NCBI RefSeq assembly: GCF_001642955.1
Contig: NZ_LWSK01000006.1
Location: 1-64,000 of the forward strand
Direction: 5' to 3'
DNA: 64,000 nucleotides
From: Rubripirellula obstinata
GTDB taxonomy: Bacteria > Planctomycetota > Planctomycetia > Pirellulales > Pirellulaceae
The notes beneath the pieces were generated by a model. It was not told where the DNA came from, did not search any database, and was given only the letters and a program-made list of their open reading frames with translations. This document shows, in pieces, positions 8,997 through 18,900 of the stretch. Position 1 is the first letter of the stretch. Each line of letters opens with the position of its first letter. The position numbers and the translations under genes were made by a program.

Positions 8997-11390
8997 ATGA
9001 GTGGACAATCCAAACCGCGAAACCGCCAAGAGCGGATCGATTCGCTTGGCATCCAAAAACCACGACTGATTCAGTGGTGGCAGGATGCGAACAAGACCGA
9101 CGTGTTTTCGCGTGTTGGAATCGCGATCACCGGTGCGCTGTTGCTGTTGGTTCTTTGCCAAAGTTGGCGACCGCCATTCGCCTATCGCGTCGGTGCGATC
9201 CCCGCACGCGACCTGGTCAGCCGGGTTACGTTCGAGGTGCCCAACATCGAAGAAACCAAGGCGATTCAAAACACGCGTCGCCGCGAAACATTAGCGTTCT
9301 ATCGCAACCGAACCGAACCGCTGAAACAATTGCAGGCGGCACTGCGTGACCAATTGTTCCTGGTGCTCAGCGAGAGTTCCTATGAAGAATTGACCGAAGA
9401 AGAAAAGTTGGCGTTCAGTCAGTTCTATGACATTTCGCAAGTCAGTCCGCCCGCGGAAGGCAAAACGCTGGACACACCAGCGATGCGTTTTGCGATGCTG
9501 AAAGATGTGCTGTCCGAAGACAAGGAATTGAAGAAGCTGCAGGAAGCACTCGACATTGCGATGAAGAAGAATTTCGAGAAAGGTGTGATTCTTAACCTGA
9601 CGCACAAACCGGATCAGGGCAGCAAGGATCTGATCCAGGTTTACCGTGCCGGATTGCCTGATGAATACAAACCGGTGGACGTGAGTGATGTTCGAATCGC
9701 TGAAGCGTCGCTGGAACTTGTCAAACAATTGAAGGAACAATTTCGCACGCGGTTTTCTGGCGAAGAATCAAAGACGGCATCGACTCAGAAGGTCGCGCAG
9801 ATGATCGGCGACTGGATCGTCACGCGGCTGAAAGGCTACGAAACGCTTCAGTACGACGACGAGCGCAGCGAACAGGCTCGCAAGGAAGCCGCGGCGTTGG
9901 TCGAGCCCGTGATGACGCCGTACCGCTTTGGTGAATCGCAGTTGGCCGAAGCGGGGAAACCGTTGGCGACCAAGGAAATTGGTCTGCTAGAAAAAGAGTG
10001 GGTAGAGCTGATCGGAAAAATGACGCTATCGGATAAGCTTGCCCGCGTCGCGGCCTATGGCGGAATGATTGCGGCGCTTTATCTGTTATGCGGTTCCTAC
10101 ATTTTCTTTGTTGATGATCGATCGCTGCTGTTGGATCGATGGAAGCTTGGCAAAGTGCTGGCCGTTGTTGTCGGGGCGATCGTGCTGGGGTACTGGGTGT
10201 CGGGTGACCGTTGGCGAGGCGAGTTGATTCCGCTCGTGATGGCGTCGATCGTGTTGTCAGTTGTCTACGGACGTGAGCTAGCACTTTTGTTGATGGCCGC
10301 CGCCTGCATTTCAACGACGTTATTCTTGGGCAGCGACTTGGCCGAATTGGTTTCCATGGCAGCCGCCTGTACGAGCTGCATTTTGTTGCTCGGTCGCATT
10401 CGCACGCGAACTCACTTGTTGTACGTCGGTGCTGTTTCTGGGTTGATTACGTTGATGACCGTTGTCGGCGTCGGGATCGTGACCGGTCAAACCCTTTCGG
10501 CTGGGGCGCTCGGTTCAGGCATCGAACCGGTGTATCGCGGGCCACAAGCCGACATGGTGTTCTGGGGTTTGCTGAAAGAAGCGATGCGGTCGGGCGTTTA
10601 CATTTTGGTTTCGTCGCTCGCGATGACTGGTTTGTTGCCCTTGGTTGAGAAAGCGTTTGGCGTGCAGACGGACCTTAGTTTGCTGGAACTTGGCGACGCG
10701 TCGCACCCGCTGCTTCGCCGATTGGCCCAGCGTGCGCCGGGGACTTACAACCACTCGATCAATGTCGCCTCGATCGCCGAAGCTGCGGCCGATTCGATTG
10801 GTGCCAATGGATTGCTGGTTCGCGTCGGAGCGTATTTCCACGACATCGGCAAAATGTTCAAACCTGAATACTTTATCGAAAACCAATCCGCGGGAGTGAA
10901 CCAACACGATTCGCTGCAACCGGCCATGAGCACGTTGGTTATCATCGCGCACGTCAAAGACGGTGCCGACCTGGCACGCAGTCACCATCTACCTGAACCG
11001 ATCATCGATTTCATTCTGCAGCATCACGGCACAACGTTGGTGGAATACTTCTACCGCGAGGCCGCCCGCCGCAGCGAAGAAGACCCCAACGGCGAATCAG
11101 TCAGCGATAAAGATTTCCGTTATCCGGGACCGAAGCCGCAAACGCTGGAAGCCGCTGTCATGATGTTGGCTGATACCGTTGAAAGTGCTAGCCGAACGCT
11201 GGTGGACCCAACACCGTCGCGAATCACAAACTTAGTTGAATCGATCTCGAACAAAAAAATGGGGGATGGTCAGTTCGATGAATGTGGACTGACTTTCAAG
11301 CAGCTTGACCGAGTCCGACGCAGCCTCGTGAAATCGTTGACCGCGATCTATCACGCTCGAGTCAAATATCCCGGTCAGCAATCAGCCTAA
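8997..11390 (+). CDS. pgpH: 7TM receptor HD-domain phosphohydrolase (PgpH/YqfF type)
   Basis: The 797-residue protein has one N-terminal membrane helix (about 42-60), a long extracytoplasmic 7TMR-HDED domain (about 65-340), a cluster of about seven membrane helices (about 350-560) and a cytoplasmic HD domain. Metal-binding residues seen are His586 (TYNHSINVASIAEAAA), His615-Asp616 (FHDIGK) and later His residues in DGADLARSHHLPE and FILQHHGT. The family includes PgpH, which degrades cyclic di-AMP; that substrate is inferred by family. No diadenylate cyclase gene is in the window. Start ATG lies 27 nt after the phoH stop. Confidence 0.92.
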   Translation: MSGQSKPRNRQERIDSLGIQKPRLIQWWQDANKTDVFSRVGIAITGALLLLVLCQSWRPPFAYRVGAIPARDLVSRVTFEVPNIEETKAIQNTRRRETLAFYRNRTEPLKQLQAALRDQLFLVLSESSYEELTEEEKLAFSQFYDISQVSPPAEGKTLDTPAMRFAMLKDVLSEDKELKKLQEALDIAMKKNFEKGVILNLTHKPDQGSKDLIQVYRAGLPDEYKPVDVSDVRIAEASLELVKQLKEQFRTRFSGEESKTASTQKVAQMIGDWIVTRLKGYETLQYDDERSEQARKEAAALVEPVMTPYRFGESQLAEAGKPLATKEIGLLEKEWVELIGKMTLSDKLARVAAYGGMIAALYLLCGSYIFFVDDRSLLLDRWKLGKVLAVVVGAIVLGYWVSGDRWRGELIPLVMASIVLSVVYGRELALLLMAAACISTTLFLGSDLAELVSMAAACTSCILLLGRIRTRTHLLYVGAVSGLITLMTVVGVGIVTGQTLSAGALGSGIEPVYRGPQADMVFWGLLKEAMRSGVYILVSSLAMTGLLPLVEKAFGVQTDLSLLELGDASHPLLRRLAQRAPGTYNHSINVASIAEAAADSIGANGLLVRVGAYFHDIGKMFKPEYFIENQSAGVNQHDSLQPAMSTLVIIAHVKDGADLARSHHLPEPIIDFILQHHGTTLVEYFYREAARRSEEDPNGESVSDKDFRYPGPKPQTLEAAVMMLADTVESASRTLVDPTPSRITNLVESISNKKMGDGQFDECGLTFKQLDRVRRSLVKSLTAIYHARVKYPGQQSA

Positions 11391-11398
11391 GCGAAAAA

Positions 11399-11905
11399 GT
11401 GAACGAACCTCCGCCGGAACCTGACGCCCCGAACCTCGACGTTGAAATTACGATCGATGCACAGGTCCACGCTCCCATTCATTCATCGTTGATCACGCAA
11501 GCGGCCCGCGCCGCGGCGATTCAGCAAGGCTTCCATCGCGGCGAATTGGGCGTTCGCATCACGGACGATGAAACCATCAAGCAAATTAACGCAAAGCATC
11601 TTGGGCATGATTACGCCACCGATGTGATCAGTTTCGGTTATTCCGCCGAAGGATCAACGATCCAAGGTGAATTGGTCGCCAGTGTTGATACGGCTCGTGC
11701 GCGTTCGAGCGAACTGGGCTGGTCGATCGATTATGAATTGGCGTTGTACGTCGTCCACGGTGTCTTGCACATCACTGGTCTGGACGACCACAACGACAAA
11801 GACCGTGCTGAAATGCGCCGCTGCGAAACGGAAGTGATGACGTCGCTTGGCATTAACGACATCGTTCGATTTGGTGTCGATACCAACGAAGGGGATTCCG
11901 AGTGA
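11399..11905 (+). CDS. ybeY: Endoribonuclease YbeY (rRNA maturation factor)
   Basis: YbeY is a zinc-dependent single-strand endoribonuclease involved in 16S rRNA 3' processing and ribosome quality control. The 168-residue protein has the family core (TDVISFGYSAEG..GELVASVDTA) and the metal site HGVLHITGLDDH. Histidines are at 120, 124 and 131; the usual pattern is H-x3-H-x5-H, while here the third His is one residue later, with Asp130 in its place. GTG start 8 nt after pgpH. Its stop TGA overlaps the GTG start of the next gene, which suggests translational coupling. Confidence 0.92.
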   Translation: MNEPPPEPDAPNLDVEITIDAQVHAPIHSSLITQAARAAAIQQGFHRGELGVRITDDETIKQINAKHLGHDYATDVISFGYSAEGSTIQGELVASVDTARARSSELGWSIDYELALYVVHGVLHITGLDDHNDKDRAEMRRCETEVMTSLGINDIVRFGVDTNEGDSE

Positions 11906-13191
11906 ATCATCTCTACGTTTGGTGGGCCGTTTCGGCGGTCGGGTTTATCCTCAGCAGCATTGGCGGACTGGGCAGCGAGCTTCTGGATCGGTTTGCCGGT
12001 CGCGCATTGGAAGCCTATTGTCGGCTGAAGAAAAATCGCGATCGTTTTGGTGCGGTGCTTGACCATCAAGACGACGCAATCGACGGGGCAGGCTACCTGC
12101 GGATGATCGGAACCGTGATTTTCCTGATTGCTGGAACAGGAGCGATCTTTATTAATCATGTTTCGCCGCCGCCGATCCGATTGATGGTTTGGGGCGTCGG
12201 CGCGGTCGGCATCATGATGATGGTGCATGTCTGGTTACCAGCCGCAGTCACGCGGTTTGCATCAACACCAGTGCTGTATCACACGTGGCCGTTTTGGCGT
12301 TCGTTGTCGATCATCATGAGCCCGTTGTCGGCTCCGGGGCAATTGGTGGATTTGGTGACGCGTCGATTGATGGGCACCGCCGAGAACGAAGACGAAGACG
12401 AAGAACAACTGGAAGACGAGATCCGAACCATGGTCACCGCGGGAACTCGCGAAGGCTACTTTGGTCCGGGTGTTCGTGAGATGATTCAGGGCGTGGTGAC
12501 GCTGCACGAAAATACGGTCTCGCACATCATGACGTCCCGCGGCGAAGTCGATGCGATCGATGTTACGTGGGATTGGGATAAAATTTTGACTCAGGTCGTC
12601 AAAGCAGGACGCACGCGTTTTCCCGTCTACAAGGAAACACTCGATCAAATCGTCGGTGTTCTTTACGTCAAGGATTTGCTGCCTTACTTGGCCGATTCGG
12701 GTATCAAGGGCAAGCAGTTGACGGATGTGATGCGTCGGCCATGGAACGTCGCTGATTCGCGTAGCGTTGAATCAATGCTTCGCGAATTCCTACATTCACG
12801 AAGCCACATGGCGATCGTGTTAGACGAATTTGGTCAGACCGCCGGTGTCGTTACGATCGAAGATGCTTTGGAAGAAATCGTCGGCGAAATCGTTGATGAA
12901 TCGGATGCCGAAGAAGAGTTCGGCGTCGAAGTGATCGACGATGAAACGGTCGAAGTCGACGGCCGTGTGATGATCGATGACCTGAATGAAATGCTCGATT
13001 GGGGTTTGCCCGAGAGCGAGGATTACGAGACTGTCGCGGGCTACGTGCTGTACCACATCGGTGCGATTCCCGATGAAGGTCAGAAGCTAACGATCGAAGA
13101 GATTGAGATCGAAATTCTAAGAGCGAGCAATCGCAAAATCGAATCGATGCGGATCCACCGTTCGGGGCAGCCCAACCAAAAAGTTGGGTAG
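11902..13191 (+). CDS. CBS-domain membrane protein of the CorC/HlyC family
   Basis: The 429-residue protein has about four N-terminal membrane segments (about 4-22, 66-84, 92-112, 125-150), a pair of CBS domains (MTSRGEVDAIDV..KILTQVVKAGRTRFPVYKE and ..HMAIVLDEFGQTAGVVTIEDALEEIVGEIVDE, about 205-335) and a C-terminal CorC_HlyC domain (about 350-425). CBS pairs bind adenine nucleotides; family members are implicated in magnesium or cobalt efflux. The membrane part is shorter and less typical than a full DUF21 domain. It is coupled to ybeY by a 4-nt start/stop overlap and ends 49 bp from the convergent sufS; no palindromic element is seen in that short gap. Confidence 0.88.
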   Translation: MNHLYVWWAVSAVGFILSSIGGLGSELLDRFAGRALEAYCRLKKNRDRFGAVLDHQDDAIDGAGYLRMIGTVIFLIAGTGAIFINHVSPPPIRLMVWGVGAVGIMMMVHVWLPAAVTRFASTPVLYHTWPFWRSLSIIMSPLSAPGQLVDLVTRRLMGTAENEDEDEEQLEDEIRTMVTAGTREGYFGPGVREMIQGVVTLHENTVSHIMTSRGEVDAIDVTWDWDKILTQVVKAGRTRFPVYKETLDQIVGVLYVKDLLPYLADSGIKGKQLTDVMRRPWNVADSRSVESMLREFLHSRSHMAIVLDEFGQTAGVVTIEDALEEIVGEIVDESDAEEEFGVEVIDDETVEVDGRVMIDDLNEMLDWGLPESEDYETVAGYVLYHIGAIPDEGQKLTIEEIEIEILRASNRKIESMRIHRSGQPNQKVG

Positions 13192-13240
13192 CGAGGTTTG
13201 GAAATCCGCTACGTCAATGAGTCCTCGGTTTCTAGCGGCT

Positions 13241-14527
13241 TCACGATCGCTTTCGTCGTCGCCCCGTCGGTGCAAACTTCTTTTGCACTTTCGCAAGCGA
13301 TTCGATGAACTGGTCTACTTCGTCCATCGTGTTGTAGAAATAAAAGCTCGCGCGGCTAGTCGCGGTCACGCCCAGGTATTCATGCAGCGGCATCGTGCAG
13401 TGGTGTCCGGCGCGGACTGCGATGCCGTCATGGTCGAGCCCCTGGGATACGTCATGCGCGTGGATGCGATCGACTTGAAAGCTGACGATCCCACCTTTCT
13501 TATCCGGCGTCGGACCGATCACTTTCACTCCGTCCATCGATCGCAGTGCCGCATCCGCTCGTTCGCACATGCGATGTTCGTGATTGGCAATGTTGTCTAG
13601 GCCCAGCTCGCTGACGTATTGCATCGCTGCGGCCAAACCAATTGCTTCGGCGATCGGCGGCGTTCCGGCTTCGAATTTGTCCGGCAGTGCAGCGGTCGTA
13701 AAGCCAGAGGTTTTGACTTCGTCAATCATCGCTCCGCCACCCAAAAACGGTGGCATCGCGTCCAGCAACGTTTGCTTGCCGTACAGAACGCCGATGCCGG
13801 TGGGGCCACACACCTTGTGCCCGCTGAAGACGACAAAGTCGGCATCCCAGTCTTGAACGTTGACGGCACGGTGCGGGACCGCTTGGGCAGCATCGATCAA
13901 CACGATCGCGTCGTGATCATGTGCGATCTTGGTCCATCGCTTCACGGGGTTTTCAGTCCCCAACACGTTGCTGGCCGCCGTGAAAGCAAACAGCTTGGGT
14001 TGGTGTTTCTGCAACGCCGCCTGAACGACTTCGTCGCTGATCAGAAAATCATCATCGATCGGCAGGAATTCAATTTTGCAACCAACGCGCTGGGCCAATT
14101 GTTGCCAAGGAACGATGTTGGCGTGGTGTTCGGCGATCGTCAGCAAGATCACATCACCCGGGCCGATGTTGGTATCACCCCAGGTGCGTGCGACGGTGTT
14201 GATCGATGCGGTGGCACCGGCCGTGAAGATGACTTCGTGATCGACCGCTGCACCGATGAAGTTGGCTGCGACCGTTCGGGATTGCTCGTACGCCGCGGTT
14301 GATTCTTCGCTGAGCGTGTGGATGCCGCGATGAACGTTGGCGTAGTAATTTCGGTAGCAATCACCCATTGCCTCGATGACGGCGACCGGTCGCTGGGTGC
14401 TGGCAGCGTTGTCCAGAAACACCAGCGGAGCACCGCTGGCGGTCGTACGGCCGAGGACCGGGAAGTCGTCGCGGGAATCAAGCAGGGGCTGCAAGGTTGC
14501 TTCGTCAGAGGCGGTGAGGGCCGTCAT
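13241..14527 (-). CDS. sufS: Cysteine desulfurase SufS
   Basis: This PLP enzyme takes sulfur from cysteine for Fe-S cluster assembly. The 428-residue form shows FLDNAASTQRP, IVLIDAAQAVPH, the PLP lysine Lys238 in SGHKVCGPTGIG and the active-site Cys377 in RAGHHCTMPLHEYLG, all of the group II (SufS) type. The frame is open upstream to 14668, but that would overlap the end of sufU by 80 nt and adds sequence not typical of SufS, so the ATG at 14527 was preferred. It follows sufU on the same strand, 61 bp apart. The SufBCD scaffold genes are not in the window. Confidence 0.93.
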   Translation of the reverse strand: MTALTASDEATLQPLLDSRDDFPVLGRTTASGAPLVFLDNAASTQRPVAVIEAMGDCYRNYYANVHRGIHTLSEESTAAYEQSRTVAANFIGAAVDHEVIFTAGATASINTVARTWGDTNIGPGDVILLTIAEHHANIVPWQQLAQRVGCKIEFLPIDDDFLISDEVVQAALQKHQPKLFAFTAASNVLGTENPVKRWTKIAHDHDAIVLIDAAQAVPHRAVNVQDWDADFVVFSGHKVCGPTGIGVLYGKQTLLDAMPPFLGGGAMIDEVKTSGFTTAALPDKFEAGTPPIAEAIGLAAAMQYVSELGLDNIANHEHRMCERADAALRSMDGVKVIGPTPDKKGGIVSFQVDRIHAHDVSQGLDHDGIAVRAGHHCTMPLHEYLGVTATSRASFYFYNTMDEVDQFIESLAKVQKKFAPTGRRRKRS

Positions 14528-14588
14528 GGAGAGAAAGGTTTTGTTGTTTGGATCGGACAAGTAAATTCGCGACTCTTCGTCAACCGGC

Positions 14589-15047
14589 TCAGGTTTCTTC
14601 ACCCAGCGTTGGGCCGCCAAACTTTCGTCGAGCGCCGTTGGATTCGACGTCGTCGTCTCCGGCGGCAACAGGCGACTTCAACGCCCCCTGCAAAATTCGC
14701 CAAGACAGCAAGCAGCATTTTTGGCGGTTGGGCGTCAACGGGTGTCCGAACAATTCAAGCATTTCGTCTGCTGTGAACGCTTGGATCTCTTCCATGGTCT
14801 TGCCGTCAATTTTTTCCATCAGCATGGAAGCCGAAGCTTGGCTGATCACGCACCCATCCCCGTCAAACCAGGCTTCGATGATCTTGCCGTCGTCGTCCAT
14901 CTTCAAATCAATGTGAACGACATCGCCGCACAGCGGATTTTTCCCCTCGTCGGTATGCGTCGCCGTATCCAGCGGGCCACGATTGTAGGGATCCTCGTAG
15001 TGATCGAGGACATGTTCGGCGTAAATGTCTGGTTCGCTTGGGGACAT
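14589..15047 (-). CDS. sufU: SufU-type Fe-S assembly / zinc sulfurtransferase protein
   Basis: SufU accepts sulfur from SufS. The 152-residue protein has the three conserved cysteines Cys40 (NPLCGD with Asp42), Cys66 (GDGCVISQASASM) and Cys111 (NRQKCCLLSW), with a second Cys beside the last one. It carries an extra C-terminal tail of about 30 residues, rich in Asp and Gly, beyond the usual end. It lies just upstream of sufS on the minus strand and is probably cotranscribed, giving a SufS-SufU pair as in Gram-positive bacteria. Confidence 0.9.
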   Translation of the reverse strand: MSPSEPDIYAEHVLDHYEDPYNRGPLDTATHTDEGKNPLCGDVVHIDLKMDDDGKIIEAWFDGDGCVISQASASMLMEKIDGKTMEEIQAFTADEMLELFGHPLTPNRQKCCLLSWRILQGALKSPVAAGDDDVESNGARRKFGGPTLGEET

Positions 15048-15227
15048 CGCTTCGTTGCGTTTTAGAGAGTGTTTTAAGAGTGTCTGTTCGTATCTGTTCT
15101 CTGTTCGTATCTGTCCTTGGGACTTCTACTCAAAGTCTATGATCGTTGTCAAAAATCGCGAGGGCACTGCAGGTCAGTATCAACGCAGAACAATAGTCTT
15201 TGTTGCCGGGCCAAATGGGGCAATCGC

Positions 15228-15372
15228 CCAACGCCGTGAAGGGTTTCTAAATCGTTTAACCGCGTGGGCATCGCCCCGCGCGTCCATGCGGGGCGTAACG
15301 CGCGGGGCGATGCCCACGCGGCTAAACGAACTAAACCGTGTTTTCCGGGACCAAAACTCTTCACGGCGTTGG
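15228..15372. mobile_element. Complete 145-bp miniature inverted-repeat element with 7-bp target duplication
   Basis: The element begins with CCAACGCCGTGAAG (15228-15241) and ends with its exact reverse complement (15359-15372). Its centre is a perfect 24-bp palindrome (arms 15260-15283 and 15298-15321, 14-nt loop). The 7 bp CAATCGC directly flank it on both sides (15221-15227 and 15373-15379), which is what a target-site duplication looks like. It encodes no protein, so it would depend on a transposase supplied in trans. It lies between the divergent sufU and nrdJ genes. A second complete copy of the same length, in the opposite orientation, is at 62840-62984. Confidence 0.85.
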
Positions 15373-15379
15373 CAATCGC

Positions 15380-15978
15380 CCTGTGAAAATCTCGGGAAAA
15401 TCTCGGGAGGATCCCGGCACCAAACACCCACCAATAATTTCCTAATTCTGACAAGTTTTCCACTTCAGTCATGCAAATGCTATCAAAGATTCACTAACCC
15501 TTAACGAGCGTTGATCTTACGTCGCTTCGGTAGTCAATTGACACCCGTTGTTCACCTGTCCCCCGCGGCGCTTAAACAGCCTGCTGGCAACGGTTTAGGA
15601 CGTTCAGAAATTTGAATTTGACTCAGTCGGCCAAATCGCTAGGATTCTGCAGTCGCCCATATCTAGTGGTCAGGGCAGGCGGTAGCCACTACCGGTAGTG
15701 CTGTCATTAACGTTTGCTCAAACATTGAGGGCAGCGTTCTTGTTGGCACTTGCGGTCTCAAAAATTTCTTCCGAGGGATTGAGGCCGGCTAGCTTTTAGG
15801 CGACAAATGTACACTGTTTGGTTTGATATGTATTCTGGCTAGTAGTCGCCGTTTCGCACGGAGTTCGTTCTGGCTCGCAACGATGGTCCCTGATCCGATT
15901 GATTCGGTCGGAAATCGATTGCGAGATTCGGAGCGCCGCGAAGCTTGGCGTCGGTTACCGGTCCCACGGATGACACCT
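15380..15978. other. Intergenic region upstream of nrdJ
   Basis: No gene, tRNA or recognised riboswitch was seen between the miniature element and the nrdJ ribosome-binding site. A perfect 14-bp palindrome at 15687-15700 is listed separately. I looked for a cobalamin riboswitch and an NrdR box, since nrdJ is B12-dependent, and found neither. Confidence 0.6.
15687..15700. promoter_or_regulatory. Perfect 14-bp palindrome upstream of nrdJ (possible operator)
   Basis: The sequence CACTACCGGTAGTG is a perfect dyad about 300 bp upstream of the nrdJ start. It does not match the NrdR box consensus. A protein-binding role is only a guess from its symmetry and position. Confidence 0.25.
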
Positions 15979-15995
15979 AAGGAGTCTCAAAGTTT

Positions 15996-18900
15996 ATGGC
16001 CACCGTTCTGTCCACCCCCAACGTCACTTCCACCACCGGCAACACGTCGAGCGACGATGCCGCGATCCAAAAAGTCAATCGAGAGCACGGCGTGAAGTAC
16101 GCTGCCGATCGATTTGGCAAAACAAAGCGACGTGGTAAAAGCGGTTTGAAGATCAAGTCGCAATTTTGCCCTCAGAACGATCAAACGCCCTTCGAAACCA
16201 CTCAGTGGGATTTGCGAAGCGCGTCGATCAAGGATGAAAGCGGCAACGCATTGTTCGAGCAGACCAATTGCGAAGTCCCTGCCGGTTGGAGCCAATTGGC
16301 GACCAACGTTGTCGTGTCAAAGTATTTCTACGGCGACCCCGGCACCGAAGGCGAACGTGAACGCAGCGTTCGTCAATTGATTCACCGCGTCACGCGAACG
16401 ATCACCGATTGGGGGTTGGCCGACGGCTATTTTGATTCGCCCGAAGACGGCGATCGATACTACCGCGATCTGACTTGGTTGTGCCTGCACCAACACGGTG
16501 CGTTCAACAGCCCCGTTTGGTTCAACGTTGGTCTGCACGCTCAATACGGCGTCGTCGGCGACAAGTGCAATTGGCACTGGGACGAAGCCAACGCGACGAC
16601 GGCTCAGCCAGAAAATCCCTACGAGTATCCGCAGGGTTCGGCGTGCTTTATTCAAGCGGTCGAAGACAACATGGAAGACATCATGCGTCTTGCGTGCAGC
16701 GAAGCGATGTTGTTCAAATTCGGCAGCGGCACCGGCACCGACTTGTCAACGATTCGCAGCCAGCGTGAAAAGCTGTCCGGCGGCGGAACCCCATCGGGCC
16801 CATTGTCGTTTATGCGAGTTTACGATTCGATCGCAGGTGTCGTGAAGAGCGGCGGCAAGACCCGACGTGCTGCCAAGATGCAATCGTTGAAGGTCTGGCA
16901 CGCGGACATTCTTGAATTCATCGAATGCAAGTGGAACGAGGAAAAGAAGGCTCACGCTTTGATCCGTGAAGGTTACGAATCGAACTTCAACGGCGAAGCC
17001 TACAGCAGCGTTTGTTTCCAAAATGCAAACCTGTCGGTGCGTTTGACCGACGACTACATGGAAGCAGTTCGCGATAACAAGCAATGGCAAACTCGTTGGA
17101 TCACCGACAAGCCAACCGACGATGCTCCTTCGTATGACGCGAAGGAATTGCTGAACAAGATGGCTGAATGTGCATGGCACTGTGGCGATCCAGGTGTTCA
17201 GTACGACACCACGATCAACAAGTGGCACACCTGTCCTAACAGCGGTGACATTAACGCGTCGAACCCGTGCAGCGAATACATGTTCCTGGACAACACGGCG
17301 TGCAACTTGGCATCGATCAACTTGATGAAGTTCGTCGGTCCAAACGGCGACTTCGATGCCCAGCGATTCCGTTCCGCATCGCGTCTGTTCTTTATTGCTC
17401 AGGAAATCCTGGTCGATCACGCCAGCTATCCGACTGAACCGATCGCTCGCAACAGCCACGCGTTCCGCCCGCTGGGTCTTGGTTATTCCAACCTGGGCAG
17501 CGTGCTGATGACTCGCGGAATGGCTTACGATTCCGATGCCGGTCGCGGCCTTTGCGGATCGCTGACTGCATTGCTGCACGGCGAAGCCAACCGCACCAGT
17601 GCCGAATTGGCGGGCGTTGTTGGACCGTTTGACGCGTACAGCGAAAACGAAAAGCCGATGCTAAACGTGATGCGAATGCACCGCGAAGCCTGCGACGAAA
17701 TCAATGATGACGGTCCGCCGGAACTGAAGGAAGCCGCAACCAAGTTGTGGGATACCGTTTTGGAAGTCGGCGAAAAGTACGGTTTCCGAAACGCGCAAGC
17801 GACCGTGCTGGCACCGACTGGAACCATCAGTTTCATGATGGACTGCGACACGACCGGCATCGAGCCCGACATCGCGTTAGTCAAGTACAAGCAGCTTGCC
17901 GGTGGCGGGATGTTGAAGATCGTCAACCAAACCGTCAAACGCGGCTTGGTCACGACGGGCTACAGCGAAGGCCAGATCGAAAACATCTTGGCCTACATCG
18001 ACGCCAACGACACGATCGAAGGTGCACCGGACTTGAAGGACGAACACCTACCGGTCTTTGATTGTGCATTCCAAGCCGCCAACGGTGTTCGCAGCATCAA
18101 CTGGCGTGCTCACGTCACGATGATGGCGGCCGCACAACCGTTCCTGTCCGGTGCGATCAGTAAAACGGTCAACATGCCGTCCGACGTGACCCCCGAAGAC
18201 ATCGCCAGTGCGTACGCTTGGGGCTGGGAACTTGGTTTGAAGGCGATCGCGATCTACCGCGACGGCAGCAAGCAATCGCAGCCGCTGAACACCAAGACCG
18301 ACAGCGAAGTTTCGGCCGATCAAGCGACGAAGACGATCACCAAGACCGTCGAGAAGGTTGTCTACAAGCCACGTCGCGAACGTTTGCCCGACACGCGTCA
18401 AAGCGTGACGCACAAATTCACGATTGCGGGTCACGAAGGCTATCTGTGCGTTGGGCTTTACCCCGATGGACGTCCGGGTGAGATTTTCATCACGATGGCC
18501 AAAGAAGGGTCAACGATCGGCGGCATCATGGACAGCTTCGGAACGGCGTTGTCGATCGCGTTGCAATACGGCGTGCCTTTGGAAGTGTTGGTCAACAAGT
18601 TCAGCCACACCCGGTTCGAGCCGATGGGTCACACGTCCAACAAGGACATTCGGATCGCCAAGAGTGTCGTCGATTACATTGCCCGTTGGTTGGGAATCAC
18701 TTTCATGAGTGGAAACGACTACGGCGTCAAAGCTGGTGACAAAACGAGTTCCGGCAACGGTCCCGAAGTGGTCAACACCAGCTCGGTGATGAACGATCTG
18801 CGAGAAGACGCCGGTGCGGCAGTCGCGTTGGCCGAACGAGCAGCTTTCCAAGGTCAATCCGAGCAGTCGTACGCCAATGGGCATACCAACGGCACTTCCA

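Noticed and set aside
13241-14668. 475-residue form of SufS
   Set aside because: The upstream start would overlap sufU by 80 nt and adds sequence not seen in SufS proteins; the Met at 14527 gives a normal length.
15400-15995. Cobalamin riboswitch or NrdR boxes upstream of nrdJ
   Set aside because: I looked for the B12-box core and for paired NrdR-type sites and found no convincing match to either.
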